NCBI GenBank assembly: GCA_965367295.1
Contig: CBDUHN010000003.1
Location: 86,543 to 150,542, forward strand
Direction of reading: 5' to 3'
DNA: 64,000 bases
Origin: JAIVHA01 sp965367295
Lineage (GTDB): Bacteria; Pseudomonadota; Gammaproteobacteria; DSM-19610
Part shown: positions 17,697 to 25,686 of the stretch, piece after piece
Position numbering within the stretch: position 1 is the stretch's first letter
Layout of the letters: each line of letters begins with the position of its first letter
Notes under the pieces: generated by a model
What the model was told of the DNA's origin: nothing
Seen by the model: only the letters and a program-made list of their open reading frames with translations
Databases searched by the model: none
Made by a program: the position numbers and the translations under genes

Positions 17697-18632
17697 GTGC
17701 TGGCACGATTACGGAAGAAACTTACGGCAGGCTATGTGGCCATCGCTCCACAACAGGATGGGGTTGCCCTGGTACGGCTGGAACGTGACGGCAGTGCCGA
17801 CACGTTGGTGGAGCACGCCTTTCTGCCCGCGGTAAATGAAGCCGATACCGACCAGCAACTCGCCGAATTGATCAAGCAGCACCGGCTGGGGCAGTATCCC
17901 TGCACCACACTCATGAATATTGATGACTACCAGTTGCTGTTGCTGGAGGCCCCGGAGGTACCGCAGGCGGAACTGCGCGCCGCCATACGCTGGCGGGTCC
18001 GGGAACTGATCGACTTTCACGTCGATGACGCCATGGTGGATGTGTTCAACGCACCGGCGAGCAGCGCGCGCGGTATTCAGGACCATCTCTATGCCGTGGT
18101 ATCACGGACCAGTACCGTGCAGTCACGGGTCGACCAACTGCAGAATGCCGGCGCCAATCTCGAGGTCATCGACATTCCGGAACTGGCGCTGCGCAACATC
18201 ATTTCCCGTCTGCCTGAAGACTCCGGCGGCGTGGCATTACTGTATTTTTCCGAGCATCAGGGCCTGGTTACACTGGTGCGCGATTCCACCCTCTACCTTG
18301 CCCGCCCGCTCGATATCGGCTATCGCGACCTGGAGGAGGCCAGTGCCGATCCACGGCATCTATGGGACATGCTGGCATTGGAGATACAGCGTTCCATGGA
18401 CTATTACGATCGCCATTTCCAGCAGGCCCAGATCGGTAATGTGCTCATTGCCCCCGTACCGGTAGCCGTACCCGGCTTTGAGGACGGACTGCACGAAAGC
18501 CTCGGTCTGCCGGTGCGCAGCATCTCGCTCGACGAGGTCATTACGTTGCGCCAGCCACTGAGCCAGGAAGAGGCGTGCCAGTGTTTCCTGGCCGTTGGGG
18601 CGGCATTGCGCCGGGAAACCAAAAGCCTGTAG
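17697..18632 (+). CDS. mshI: MSHA biogenesis protein MshI (PilM-like, actin fold)
   Basis: 311 residues, GTG start with CAGGAGGC 6-8 nt before it. Sequence has the reduced PilM/GspL-like actin fold of MshI: KKLTAGYVAIAPQQDGVALVRLER at the N-terminus, APEVPQAELRAAIRWRVRELIDFHVDDAMVDVF in the middle, and a C-terminal EIQRSMDYYDRHFQQ. It should bind the N-terminal INLYQP of MshI2. Its location after mshP rather than before mshI2 is a rearrangement relative to Vibrio. The stop codon lies inside a palindromic repeat. Confidence 0.83.
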   Translation: MLARLRKKLTAGYVAIAPQQDGVALVRLERDGSADTLVEHAFLPAVNEADTDQQLAELIKQHRLGQYPCTTLMNIDDYQLLLLEAPEVPQAELRAAIRWRVRELIDFHVDDAMVDVFNAPASSARGIQDHLYAVVSRTSTVQSRVDQLQNAGANLEVIDIPELALRNIISRLPEDSGGVALLYFSEHQGLVTLVRDSTLYLARPLDIGYRDLEEASADPRHLWDMLALEIQRSMDYYDRHFQQAQIGNVLIAPVPVAVPGFEDGLHESLGLPVRSISLDEVITLRQPLSQEEACQCFLAVGAALRRETKSL

Positions 18633-18657
18633 GTTGGAATTTATTCGAACCTACAGG
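18626..18657. repeat. Dispersed palindromic repeat, copy A
   Basis: Arms CCTGTAGGTT (18626-18635) and AACCTACAGG (18648-18657) flank GGAATTTATTCG. The element overlaps the mshI stop codon and could act as a 3' end hairpin for the pilus transcript. Related copies are at 25521, 25577, 47998 and 51672. Confidence 0.75.
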
Positions 18658-18699
18658 ATGGCGGGATCATTCGCATGGCCTGCCTGACGTATTGCGCCG

Positions 18700-20112
18700 C
18701 TACACCGTCTCTTCCATACCCAGTTCCTTGATCTTGCGGGTCAGGGTATTGCGTCCCCAGCCCAGCAACCTGGCCGCATCCTGCCGACGTCCACCGGTAC
18801 GGGCCAGTGCCGCCTCGATCATGATGCGTTCGAACTGCGGCGTCGCTTCATCCAGTATGTTCTGATCGCCACGCACCAGTCGCTGTTCGACCCAGCGCCG
18901 CAGTGACTGCTCCCAGCTGTCGCTACCGGCACCCGACTCCTGCTCGCTGTTCTTGAGCTCCGGCGGCAGGTCATGCAGGTGGATCTCCTGCCCGGAGGCC
19001 ATGACCGTGAGCCAGCGGCACAGGTTTTCCAGCTGTCGCACATTGCCGGGCCAGTCGAGCTGGCCGAGATACTGCTGGGTATCCGGTCGCAGGGTTTTCG
19101 GTTCCACGTTGAGTTCTTTGGCCGCGACATTGAGGAAATGCATCATGAGTAGCGGGATATCTTCGCGACGCTCGCGCAGTGACGGGATGTGCACCCGGAT
19201 CACATTGAGGCGATGGAACAGGTCTTCACGGAAACGACCATCGCGTACCATCTTTTCCAGGTTCTGGTGGGTCGCGGCAATGATGCGCACATCGGCTCGC
19301 ACCGGTGTATGACCACCCACCCGGTAAAACTCGCCATCGGACAGCACCCGTAGCAGGCGGGTCTGCAGCTCCGCCGGCATATCCCCGATTTCATCAAGAA
19401 ACAGTGTGCCGCCGTTGGCCTGCTCGAAACGCCCGATACGCCTGGCCTGGGCACCGGTGAAGGCACCCTTCTCGTGACCGAACAGTTCCGACTCCAACAG
19501 GTCGCGCGGAATCGCTGCCATGTTCAAGGCGATGAAGGGGTATTCCTGGCGTGGACTATGACGGTGCAGGGCATGGGCCACCAGCTCCTTGCCGGTGCCC
19601 GACTCGCCATTGATCAGCACAGTGATGTTGGAGCGCGAGAGGCGACCGATGGCCCGGAACACCTCCTGCATGGCTGGCGCCTCACCGATGATCTCAGGGG
19701 TTTCCGGCAGTGGCTGCCCTTTCTGCTGTGCCTGCTCCCGGCGATGATGTTCAACTGCACGGCGGGCAAGGTCCACGGCCTCTTGCACATCGAAGGGTTT
19801 CGGCAGGTATTCAAACGCACCACCCTGATAGGCGGATACCGCACTATCGAGGTCGGAATGTGCCGTGATGATGATCACCGGCAGGTCGGGATAATGCTCG
19901 TGCACCTGTCCCAGCAGTTCAAGACCATCGACACCCGGCATGCGCACATCACTGATAATGGCATCCGGCTGACCCTTGGCCAGGGCATCCAGGATACCGG
20001 TGGCGGACGAAAACGAGGTTACATCCATTTCCGCCTTTTTGAGCGCCTTTTCCAGCACCCACCGAATGGAGTGATCGTCATCGATCACCCAGATTTTTTC
20101 AGCACTACTCAT
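18700..20112 (-). CDS. glnG: Nitrogen regulator NtrC, sigma-54 activator
   Basis: 470 residues. Receiver domain (about 1-120, phospho-acceptor in AIISDVRMPGVDG), AAA sigma-54 activation domain (about 140-380, Walker A GESGTGKE, GAFTGA loop, Walker B GGTLFLDEIGDMP), C-terminal Fis-type helix-turn-helix (ARTGGRRQDAARLLGWGRNTLTRKIKEL). It activates nitrogen-assimilation genes such as glnA when phosphorylated by NtrB. Start at 20112 gives MSSAEKIWVIDDDHSIRW and overlaps glnL by 8 bp. Confidence 0.97.
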   Translation of the reverse strand: MSSAEKIWVIDDDHSIRWVLEKALKKAEMDVTSFSSATGILDALAKGQPDAIISDVRMPGVDGLELLGQVHEHYPDLPVIIITAHSDLDSAVSAYQGGAFEYLPKPFDVQEAVDLARRAVEHHRREQAQQKGQPLPETPEIIGEAPAMQEVFRAIGRLSRSNITVLINGESGTGKELVAHALHRHSPRQEYPFIALNMAAIPRDLLESELFGHEKGAFTGAQARRIGRFEQANGGTLFLDEIGDMPAELQTRLLRVLSDGEFYRVGGHTPVRADVRIIAATHQNLEKMVRDGRFREDLFHRLNVIRVHIPSLRERREDIPLLMMHFLNVAAKELNVEPKTLRPDTQQYLGQLDWPGNVRQLENLCRWLTVMASGQEIHLHDLPPELKNSEQESGAGSDSWEQSLRRWVEQRLVRGDQNILDEATPQFERIMIEAALARTGGRRQDAARLLGWGRNTLTRKIKELGMEETV

Positions 20113-21202
20113 CTCGGAACTCCAGGGGCAACAGGATGGTGAATTCCGTGCGACCCGGTTGACTCGCACATTCAATGATGCCTCCGTGTTGATTCACCAG
20201 GGACTGGGCGATGGACAGGCCAAGCCCGGTGCCATCGGCGCGGCCAGTCACCATGGGATAGAAAATCTGCTCCATCATGTCTTCCGGAATACCCGGGCCG
20301 TTATCAATGATCTGCACCTGCGCCACCAGCTTGTGACGCACATTGCCAATGGTGAACTGGCGCTGGGTACAGGTACGCAGTACCACGTCATTACAACCGA
20401 CCTGCGCAGCATTCTTGACGATATTCAGGATCGCCTGGATAAGCAGTTCCGGGTCGATCATCATTTCCGGAATACTGGGGTCATAATCGCGGGTAATGTG
20501 TAGCTCCGGATAACCTTCGGCCAGTACCAGGCTGCGGACGTGCTCTAGCACCTGGTGGATATTGGTCATAACGGGGTGCGGCAAACTGTTCGGCCCCAGC
20601 ATTCGATTGACCAGATTCTGCAACCGATCCGCTTCGCCGATAATGATGCGGGTGTATTCCTTCAGGCCGTCGTCATCCAGCTCCGCCTCCAGCAACTGGG
20701 CGGCGCCGCGCAGGCCACCGAGTGGATTCTTGATTTCATGGGCCATACCGCGCACCAGCTTGCGCGCTGCCTGTTGCTGGGCGATCAGCTGTTCCTCGCG
20801 GGAGATACGCAGGTGACGATCGATGATCACCAGCTCCACCAGCAAACCCTCGATACTGTCGCTGCCGGAGAGTGGGGTCACCATGCAGTCCACGGTGACC
20901 GCGCGCTCCGGTGCAAACGTGAGGTGGAGTTCGCGGATCGTGCACGGATGCTGGGCATCCAGCGCACTGTGCAAATGCTCCCTGAATTCTTCGTAGCCCA
21001 GCAGGAAGTTGGCCAGTGGGTGGGCGATGGCCTGCCGGGCGCTCACCTGCAGCAGGTTTTCCGCCGCAGGATTCAGGTAGGCCAGCTCCAGTTCCCGGTC
21101 CAGCAGCAGCACGGCCGTATTCAGCCCCTCAAGGATTCCCGGGGCGTAGTCCATGGATTTCATCATCACGGCATGCATGCCGTTTGTGAGTGCAAATTCC
21201 AA
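20105..21202 (-). CDS. glnL: Nitrogen sensor histidine kinase NtrB
   Basis: 365 residues. PAS domain (about 20-125), HisKA with the phospho-accepting His in MAHEIKNPLGGLRGAAQLLE (about 145-165), HATPase with N box ILNIVKNAAQVG, DNGPGIP and GTGLGLSIAQSL. NtrB phosphorylates or dephosphorylates NtrC under PII control. The start is uncertain: a TTG at 21202 has GAGG six bases upstream, while ATGs at 21178, 21166 and 21154 lack a clear Shine-Dalgarno but match the usual N-terminus better. Confidence 0.95.
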   Translation of the reverse strand: MEFALTNGMHAVMMKSMDYAPGILEGLNTAVLLLDRELELAYLNPAAENLLQVSARQAIAHPLANFLLGYEEFREHLHSALDAQHPCTIRELHLTFAPERAVTVDCMVTPLSGSDSIEGLLVELVIIDRHLRISREEQLIAQQQAARKLVRGMAHEIKNPLGGLRGAAQLLEAELDDDGLKEYTRIIIGEADRLQNLVNRMLGPNSLPHPVMTNIHQVLEHVRSLVLAEGYPELHITRDYDPSIPEMMIDPELLIQAILNIVKNAAQVGCNDVVLRTCTQRQFTIGNVRHKLVAQVQIIDNGPGIPEDMMEQIFYPMVTGRADGTGLGLSIAQSLVNQHGGIIECASQPGRTEFTILLPLEFRDE

Positions 21203-21367
21203 ACCAACCTCGGCGGCAAATCAGTGCAGGTGCCAAAAATTTGTGCGCAAAATTTAAATATCAATTAAAAACAACAGGAAACTGCAAAATCAAAACTGGA
21301 TGCCATGATTATTCGCAGTTGTTTCCGGAGTGCTCTTGCTACCGTTAGGCAGCACCCAACACCCCTT

Positions 21368-21384
21368 TGCACAATTATAGTGCA
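21368..21384. promoter_or_regulatory. NtrC-like binding site upstream of glnL
   Basis: TGCACAATTATAGTGCA is a perfect TGCAC-N7-GTGCA dyad, the NtrC half-site arrangement. It is about 165 bp upstream of glnL and fits autoregulation of glnLG, as known in enterics. A weaker partner (TGC...GCA, 21337-21351) is about 32 bp away. No sigma-54 promoter of good quality was found for glnL. Confidence 0.55.
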
Positions 21385-21412
21385 TGGATGCGCGATACGG
21401 GGGCGGTGGGGC

Positions 21413-21943
21413 TTAGTTTCGGGCCGGGAGATTGGTCGAGGGGCGGTGCATGAAGATGGTCAGCGCCGGGGTGGTCCTGATGACCTCGCCGCCTGCCCCG
21501 ATCAGCTTGGCGGACAGGGTATGGCTACCCCGGTCCAGATTGGAATAGCTCATGCCGGTGGCGCTGGTCGGCTCACCCTGGTCCACCCCGTCCAGCTGGT
21601 ACTGGATGCGGTGGCCGTTACTGGACTGCAGGGGTGGACTGATGCGCAGCTGCATGGATACGCTGCCAGTGTTGTCGCGAATGGTGGCTTCGGGCGCGGG
21701 GGAAGAGATCGAAAACACCTCATACTGGCCGGTGGCCGGTTCTGTCGGGATTCCACTGGATGCGCGGAAGGCTGGTAGTTTGGGTGCGGTATAGGTGGGC
21801 ACCGGCGGGATATGCACCTTTTCCGCACCCTCGGTGGGTTGGTCGGTGAACACCACGCTACCATCGGGGCCGATGCTTTTGTATACCTCGGCCTGGGCAG
21901 TCAGACTGAGTACTGTCAGCATGCAGATGCAAAGTCGCTTCAT
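21413..21943 (-). CDS. DUF4124 domain-containing secreted protein
   Basis: 176 residues. Signal peptide MKRLCICMLTVLSLTAQA precedes the DUF4124 module EVYKSIGPDGSVVFTDQPTEGAEKVHIPP, a short beta domain found in many periplasmic proteins. Proline-rich linker, then an Ig-like C-terminal part (PEATIRDNTGSVSMQLRISPPLQ...HTLSAKLIG). Function unknown. Genes of this type commonly sit between glnA and glnL in Gammaproteobacteria, which hints at an envelope role but no direct link to nitrogen control. Start chosen at 21943 because the signal peptide begins there. Confidence 0.85.
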   Translation of the reverse strand: MKRLCICMLTVLSLTAQAEVYKSIGPDGSVVFTDQPTEGAEKVHIPPVPTYTAPKLPAFRASSGIPTEPATGQYEVFSISSPAPEATIRDNTGSVSMQLRISPPLQSSNGHRIQYQLDGVDQGEPTSATGMSYSNLDRGSHTLSAKLIGAGGEVIRTTPALTIFMHRPSTNLPARN

Positions 21944-22017
21944 AGGCCCAACAGTAGTGCGGAACCCGCCCGGATTCAACCGGAAAATGTGAACCGGTCA
22001 ACATCACCATAAAATGA

Positions 22018-22041
22018 AAACGCCCCCATAAGGGGGCGTTT
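22018..22041 (-). terminator. Intrinsic terminator after glnA
   Basis: On the minus strand AAACGCCCCC pairs with GGGGGCGTTT around a 4-nt loop, followed by TTTTCATTTT. It lies 25 bp beyond the glnA stop and separates glnA from the DUF4124 gene. Confidence 0.88.
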
Positions 22042-22065
22042 CCGATTGCTGCATAAAAACGGGGA

Positions 22066-23475
22066 TCAGCAGCTGTAGTACAGGTCAAACTCCACCGGAT
22101 GGGTGCTCATACGCAGACGGGTGACTTCTTCCATCTTGAGCTTGATGTAGCCATCGATCATATCGTCGGTGAATACGCCACCCTTGGTGAGGAACTTGCG
22201 GTCCTCGTCCAGCGCCACCAGGGCCTGGTCGAAGGCATGACATACCTGCGGAATGGCTTTCTCCTCTTCCGGGGGCAGGTCATACAGATCCTTATCCATG
22301 GCATCGCCCGGGTGGACCTTGTTCTGGATGCCGTCCAGGCCCGCCATCAGCATGGCCGAGAAGGCCAGGTAGGGATTGGCGGTGGAATCGGGGAAACGCA
22401 CCTCGATACGGCGACCCTTCGGGTTGGATACATACGGGATACGGATGGAAGCGGAACGGTTGCGAGCCGAGTAGGCCAGCATGACCGGGGCTTCGAAGCC
22501 CGGCACCAGGCGCTTGTAGGAGTTGGTGGACGCATTGGTAAATGCGTTGAGCGCCTTGGCATGCTTGATGATTCCGCCGATGTAGTACAGGGCGATATCG
22601 GACAGGCCACCGTACTTGTTGCCGGAGAACAGGTTCTTGCCGGCCTTGGCCAGGGACATGTGCACGTGCATGCCGCTGCCGTTATCGCCTACCAGCGGCT
22701 TGGGCATGAAGGTCGCGGTCTTGCCATAGGCATGGGACACGTTGTGGATCACATATTTCAGGATCTGGGTCTCGTCGGCCTTGCGCACCAGGGTATTGAA
22801 GATGGTACCGATTTCACACTGGCCGGCGGTCGCCACTTCGTGGTGATGCACTTCCGTGGGACAACCCATTTCGTCCAGCGCCAGACACATGGCGGAACGC
22901 AGGTCCTGCAGGGAATCGACCGGCGGCACGGGGAAGTAACCACCCTTCACACCGGGACGATGCCCGATGTTGCCGTCTTCGAACACACGCTCGGAGTTCC
23001 AGGAGGCCTCTTCGGAATCCACCTTGAAGAAGGCACCCTGCATGCTGGTGCTCCAGCGTACGTCGTCGAACACGAAGAATTCGTTTTCCGGACCGAAGAA
23101 AGCCGTGTCCGCAATCTTGGTGGACTTCAGATAGGCTTCGGCACGCTTGGCCAGGGAACGCGGATCGCGCTCGTAACCCTTCATGGTGTTGGGCTCGAGG
23201 ATATCGCAGGTCACGATCATGGTGGGCTCGTCCATGAAAGGGTCAAGCACGGCAGTGGCGGTATCCGGCATCAACACCATGTCGGATTCGTTGATCCCTT
23301 TCCAGCCGGCGATCGAGGAACCATCAAACATCTTGCCTTCCTTGAAGAAGCCGGCATCGATGGTGTTGGCCGGCACGGTGACATGCTGCTCCTTACCATG
23401 GGTATCGGTAAAACGCAGGTCAACGAATTTGATCCCGTTGTCCTTCATCAACTTCGTTACTTTCTGTACAGACAT
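22066..23475 (-). CDS. glnA: Glutamine synthetase type I (GSI-beta)
   Basis: 469 residues, dodecameric cytosolic enzyme making glutamine from glutamate, ammonia and ATP. Motifs: FDGSSIAGWKGINESDMVLMPD near residue 50, the ATP-binding NGSGMHVHMSLAK, and the adenylylation tyrosine in KDLYDLPPEEEKAIP, so GlnE control is expected. The ATG at 23475 follows GGAGGAC; a longer frame to 23574 would run through the promoter and is rejected. Driven by a sigma-54 promoter with paired NtrC sites. Confidence 0.98.
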   Translation of the reverse strand: MSVQKVTKLMKDNGIKFVDLRFTDTHGKEQHVTVPANTIDAGFFKEGKMFDGSSIAGWKGINESDMVLMPDTATAVLDPFMDEPTMIVTCDILEPNTMKGYERDPRSLAKRAEAYLKSTKIADTAFFGPENEFFVFDDVRWSTSMQGAFFKVDSEEASWNSERVFEDGNIGHRPGVKGGYFPVPPVDSLQDLRSAMCLALDEMGCPTEVHHHEVATAGQCEIGTIFNTLVRKADETQILKYVIHNVSHAYGKTATFMPKPLVGDNGSGMHVHMSLAKAGKNLFSGNKYGGLSDIALYYIGGIIKHAKALNAFTNASTNSYKRLVPGFEAPVMLAYSARNRSASIRIPYVSNPKGRRIEVRFPDSTANPYLAFSAMLMAGLDGIQNKVHPGDAMDKDLYDLPPEEEKAIPQVCHAFDQALVALDEDRKFLTKGGVFTDDMIDGYIKLKMEEVTRLRMSTHPVEFDLYYSC

Positions 23476-23557
23476 CTGTCGTCCTCCAAGCGGTACGTCA
23501 AACCGCCGCACCATTCCGACGCGGCAGCACAGTTTCGAAAAATCGTGGCCTAAATAG

Positions 23558-23573
23558 TGCATGAACTGTGCCA
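23558..23573 (-). promoter_or_regulatory. Sigma-54 promoter of glnA
   Basis: Minus strand TGGCAC-N5-ATGCA (TGGCACAGTTCATGCA) matches the -24/-12 consensus TGGCAC-N5-TTGCA with one mismatch and the invariant GG/GC at correct spacing. Transcription should begin near 23547, giving about 70 nt of leader before the glnA ATG. Confidence 0.85.
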
Positions 23574-23634
23574 CGAGATTAGTATTTAAAAATCAGGTAG
23601 TTAAATTAATGCTGTTGTGGCTGCCCGGATTAAT

Positions 23635-23651
23635 TGCACTATATTGGTGCG
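23635..23651. promoter_or_regulatory. NtrC enhancer site 1 for glnA
   Basis: TGCACTATATTGGTGCG closely matches TGCACY-N4-TGGTGCA. Its centre is about 96 bp upstream of the predicted glnA start site. Confidence 0.75.
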
Positions 23652-23665
23652 GTAGTGCCCGCGAA

Positions 23666-23682
23666 TGCACCAAAGTGGGACG
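23666..23682. promoter_or_regulatory. NtrC enhancer site 2 for glnA
   Basis: TGCACCAAAGTGGGACG keeps one strong half-site. Its centre is 31 bp (about three helical turns) from site 1, the spacing expected for cooperative NtrC dimers as at E. coli glnAp2. Confidence 0.6.
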
Positions 23683-24119
23683 TCACTCAAGCGCTACGCG
23701 TACCCACCCAATCATCTCCAGCTGCCTGGCCGCATTCACCAGCGCGAGAATGCCTGGGCATCAGGGCTGCCCGACGTGACAGCGGTGTCCAGGGGCAGGG
23801 TGACATCAAGGTGAACCTGACCATTGAGGTGGTGCGGCGTAACGTTGCGAATCCTACTCGCAAGCGGGATGCTTTCCCACTGTTTGTTCGGGCGCACCAG
23901 CAGCTTCCCGCACAACGGCAAGGTGGTCGCAGGGCGGACTCGCTTCACGTCTTCCGGATCGATATACCCATCGACAAAGGCTTGCCACCACGACCCTGCC
24001 GACAATGATCCTGGCGATGCCAAGAAACGGATCGATAGCGGATCCGATCAGCGTGAACCGGCGGATATCGTGGTAACGATCATCCTGCAAACCCTGCTTG
24101 CGGCTGCGATAGGGGTTGA
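23682..24119 (-). pseudogene. Degraded gene remnant, possibly a membrane transporter
   Basis: Directly behind the TusA-like gene the minus strand reads FLINPYRSRKQGLQDDRY (about 24116-24063) continuing RRFTLIGSAIDPFLGIARIIVG, which resembles the first helix of cation diffusion facilitators. The reading then moves to a second frame (WQAFVDGYIDPEDVK ... GQVHLDVTLPLDTAV, ending about 23740) and finally a third (GILALVNAARQLEMIGWVRV, stopping at 23684). No single frame has a normal start and stop over the region. I read this as a relic with frameshifts and internal deletion; the family assignment is weak. Confidence 0.4.
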
Positions 24120-24350
24120 TCAGGAAGCGCCCACCTCCACCGTCACCCGAATCTCATCCGCCTCCTCTTCGATGGCCATGACCCGATGACCATGCACCTT
24201 GCACCATGCCGGGATATCGTAGGCCACACCGGGATCGGTAGCGGTCACCACCAACACATCGCCTGGTGAAAGTTTGCTAATGGCATCCTGGGTGCGTATC
24301 ACCGGCAGCGGACAAAGGATACGCCGCGCATCCAGCTGGTGTGCACTCAC
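24120..24350 (-). CDS. TusA-family sulfur carrier protein
   Basis: 76 residues, complete two-layer SirA/TusA fold. LDARRILCPLPVIRTQDAISKL contains the conserved Cys-Pro pair whose cysteine carries sulfur as persulfide; the C-terminal half is AYDIPAWCKVHGHRVMAIEE. It overlaps the upstream PP-loop gene by ATGA, so the two proteins are translationally coupled and probably act together: TusA-like protein as sulfur donor, PP-loop enzyme as the activating or transfer enzyme. Confidence 0.9.
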   Translation of the reverse strand: MSAHQLDARRILCPLPVIRTQDAISKLSPGDVLVVTATDPGVAYDIPAWCKVHGHRVMAIEEEADEIRVTVEVGAS

Positions 24351-25390
24351 AGATACCAGTCCCTGGGAATATCATCGTTGTGCAGTGGCTGCACATCCAG
24401 CTGACGCGCCGGGGTCTGATTGTCGTTGATCTCCACCGTCACCGATTCCGCATCCCGTCCCTGGCTGAAGCGCGCCGTGATGCGGGCGGCAAGTTCGAGA
24501 TCCTCTGCACCGGCCTGTCCCTCGATCAGCACCAATGGTCCCTCGTGACTGACGGGTTGCAGGTGAGTGAACTGCTTGCGGTAGCCTTCCATGAATTTGT
24601 TCTCACCTTCCTCGCGGCCGATGATGAGCTTGAAGTTCGGTTTCGGGCGCAGGTGACGCCCGACCTTGAGCAGCATGATGTCATCCAGCTCATACTCCCT
24701 GCTGCCGCGATGCTGCCAGAGATCGGTCAGCTTCACCGCGTAATTGGCATCGGTGAGGAAACAACAGCCACCGGCAGGCTGGGCATAATCCTCAAACCCG
24801 AACCGGGCCGCCAGTGCCATCTGCGGCTTGCGGGAACGACCGCTGAAATCGTATAGCTTGTCGCGGTCCACCCAGCCCTCGCGCTCGGCTTGCGTCTCAG
24901 GAAGATTTTTTGCGCACAGCGGACGCAGCAAGCGGTCATTGGCCCCGGACTCACGCGCCACCACCGGCATGGTGTTCTTGCGCTGGGACATGGGGCGTTG
25001 TCCTATCACCTCGCCAGTGATGATGAAGTCGAAGCCATTCTCCTCGATCCACTGCCTGGCCTTGTTGACCATGAATACCTTGCAGTCGAGACAGGGATTC
25101 AGGTTGGCACCGTAACCGTGTTTCGGATTCAGCAGCACCTGCTTGTATTCCTCGATCACATCGACGATATGCAGCTTGATGCCGAGTTGCTCGGCCACCC
25201 ACAGGGCGTTGTTGCGTTTCGGGCGGGCGCGATCCCTGGCGCGGATGGCATGGGTGTGGCCCTCGACGCAAAAGCCGGTAAAGAAATTGATGCCTTCCAC
25301 GTGGATGCCCTGTTCCTGCATCACCCGGGCGGCGAGCATGGAGTCAAGGCCTCCGGAGATCAGGGCGACGGCTTTGCGGGGCTGGTTCAT
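24347..25390 (-). CDS. PP-loop ATPase related to tRNA-thiolation enzymes (MnmA/ThiI-like)
   Basis: 347 residues. N-terminal PP-loop SGGLDSMLAARVMQEQGI binds ATP and adenylates a substrate. Cysteines in NPCLDCKVFM and PAGGCCFLTD resemble the catalytic cysteines of MnmA/ThiI-type sulfurtransferases. It lacks the MnmA tRNA-binding middle and C-terminal barrel; the C-terminal part (PNFKLIIGREEGENKFMEG) is different and may be an NFACT-R-like domain. Databases often label such proteins as tRNA methyltransferases, which is misleading. Start set at 25390 (MNQPRKAVALISGG); an ATG five codons earlier is also possible. Substrate unknown. Confidence 0.75.
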   Translation of the reverse strand: MNQPRKAVALISGGLDSMLAARVMQEQGIHVEGINFFTGFCVEGHTHAIRARDRARPKRNNALWVAEQLGIKLHIVDVIEEYKQVLLNPKHGYGANLNPCLDCKVFMVNKARQWIEENGFDFIITGEVIGQRPMSQRKNTMPVVARESGANDRLLRPLCAKNLPETQAEREGWVDRDKLYDFSGRSRKPQMALAARFGFEDYAQPAGGCCFLTDANYAVKLTDLWQHRGSREYELDDIMLLKVGRHLRPKPNFKLIIGREEGENKFMEGYRKQFTHLQPVSHEGPLVLIEGQAGAEDLELAARITARFSQGRDAESVTVEINDNQTPARQLDVQPLHNDDIPRDWYL

Positions 25391-25520
25391 GGCAGACGAC
25401 AACATGGATGGACAAGGCCAGCCATTTTACCCAATGCGCACCGGCCCGGCACGGGTATCCATGACAGTGGTGGGGAAAACCACGCCGATGCGGCCACCTC
25501 CAGGATATCCTCCCCCTCCT

Positions 25521-25542
25521 GCAGGTCTGAATTCATTCGGGC
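25521..25542. repeat. Dispersed palindromic repeat, copy B1
   Basis: GCAGGTCTGAATTCATTCGG plus GC, the forward member of an inverted pair before glyQ. Core GAATTCATTCGG is shared with the copy at 48001. Confidence 0.65.
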
Positions 25543-25576
25543 ATTGGCAAATCCCGCGTGAAGCCTCGCACGCCCC

Positions 25577-25600
25577 GTCCGAATGAATTCGGGCCTACAG
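25577..25600. repeat. Dispersed palindromic repeat, copy B2 (inverted)
   Basis: CCGAATGAATTCGGGC followed by CTACAG is the reverse complement of the repeat core with its CTGTAGG end. With B1 it forms an inverted doublet (34 bp apart), able to make a long hairpin in the untranslated region before glyQ. Confidence 0.65.
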
Positions 25601-25686
25601 GGCTTCTGCCCGCCCCGGCTTACATCCCCACCCCCGGCCGGGATATACTGCGCGCTGATTTTCGACCAGAAACAGCAGGTTTCGCC

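Noticed and set aside
21191..21206. Possible sigma-54 promoter for glnL (TGG-N10 TTGCA spacing)
   Set aside because: The -24 element lacks CAC and the position collides with the likely translation start.
22099..23553. 484-codon plus-strand frame
   Set aside because: Antisense to glnA and its promoter; no domain.
23476..23574. N-terminal extension of glnA
   Set aside because: It would translate through the sigma-54 promoter; the ATG at 23475 has the Shine-Dalgarno and conserved start.
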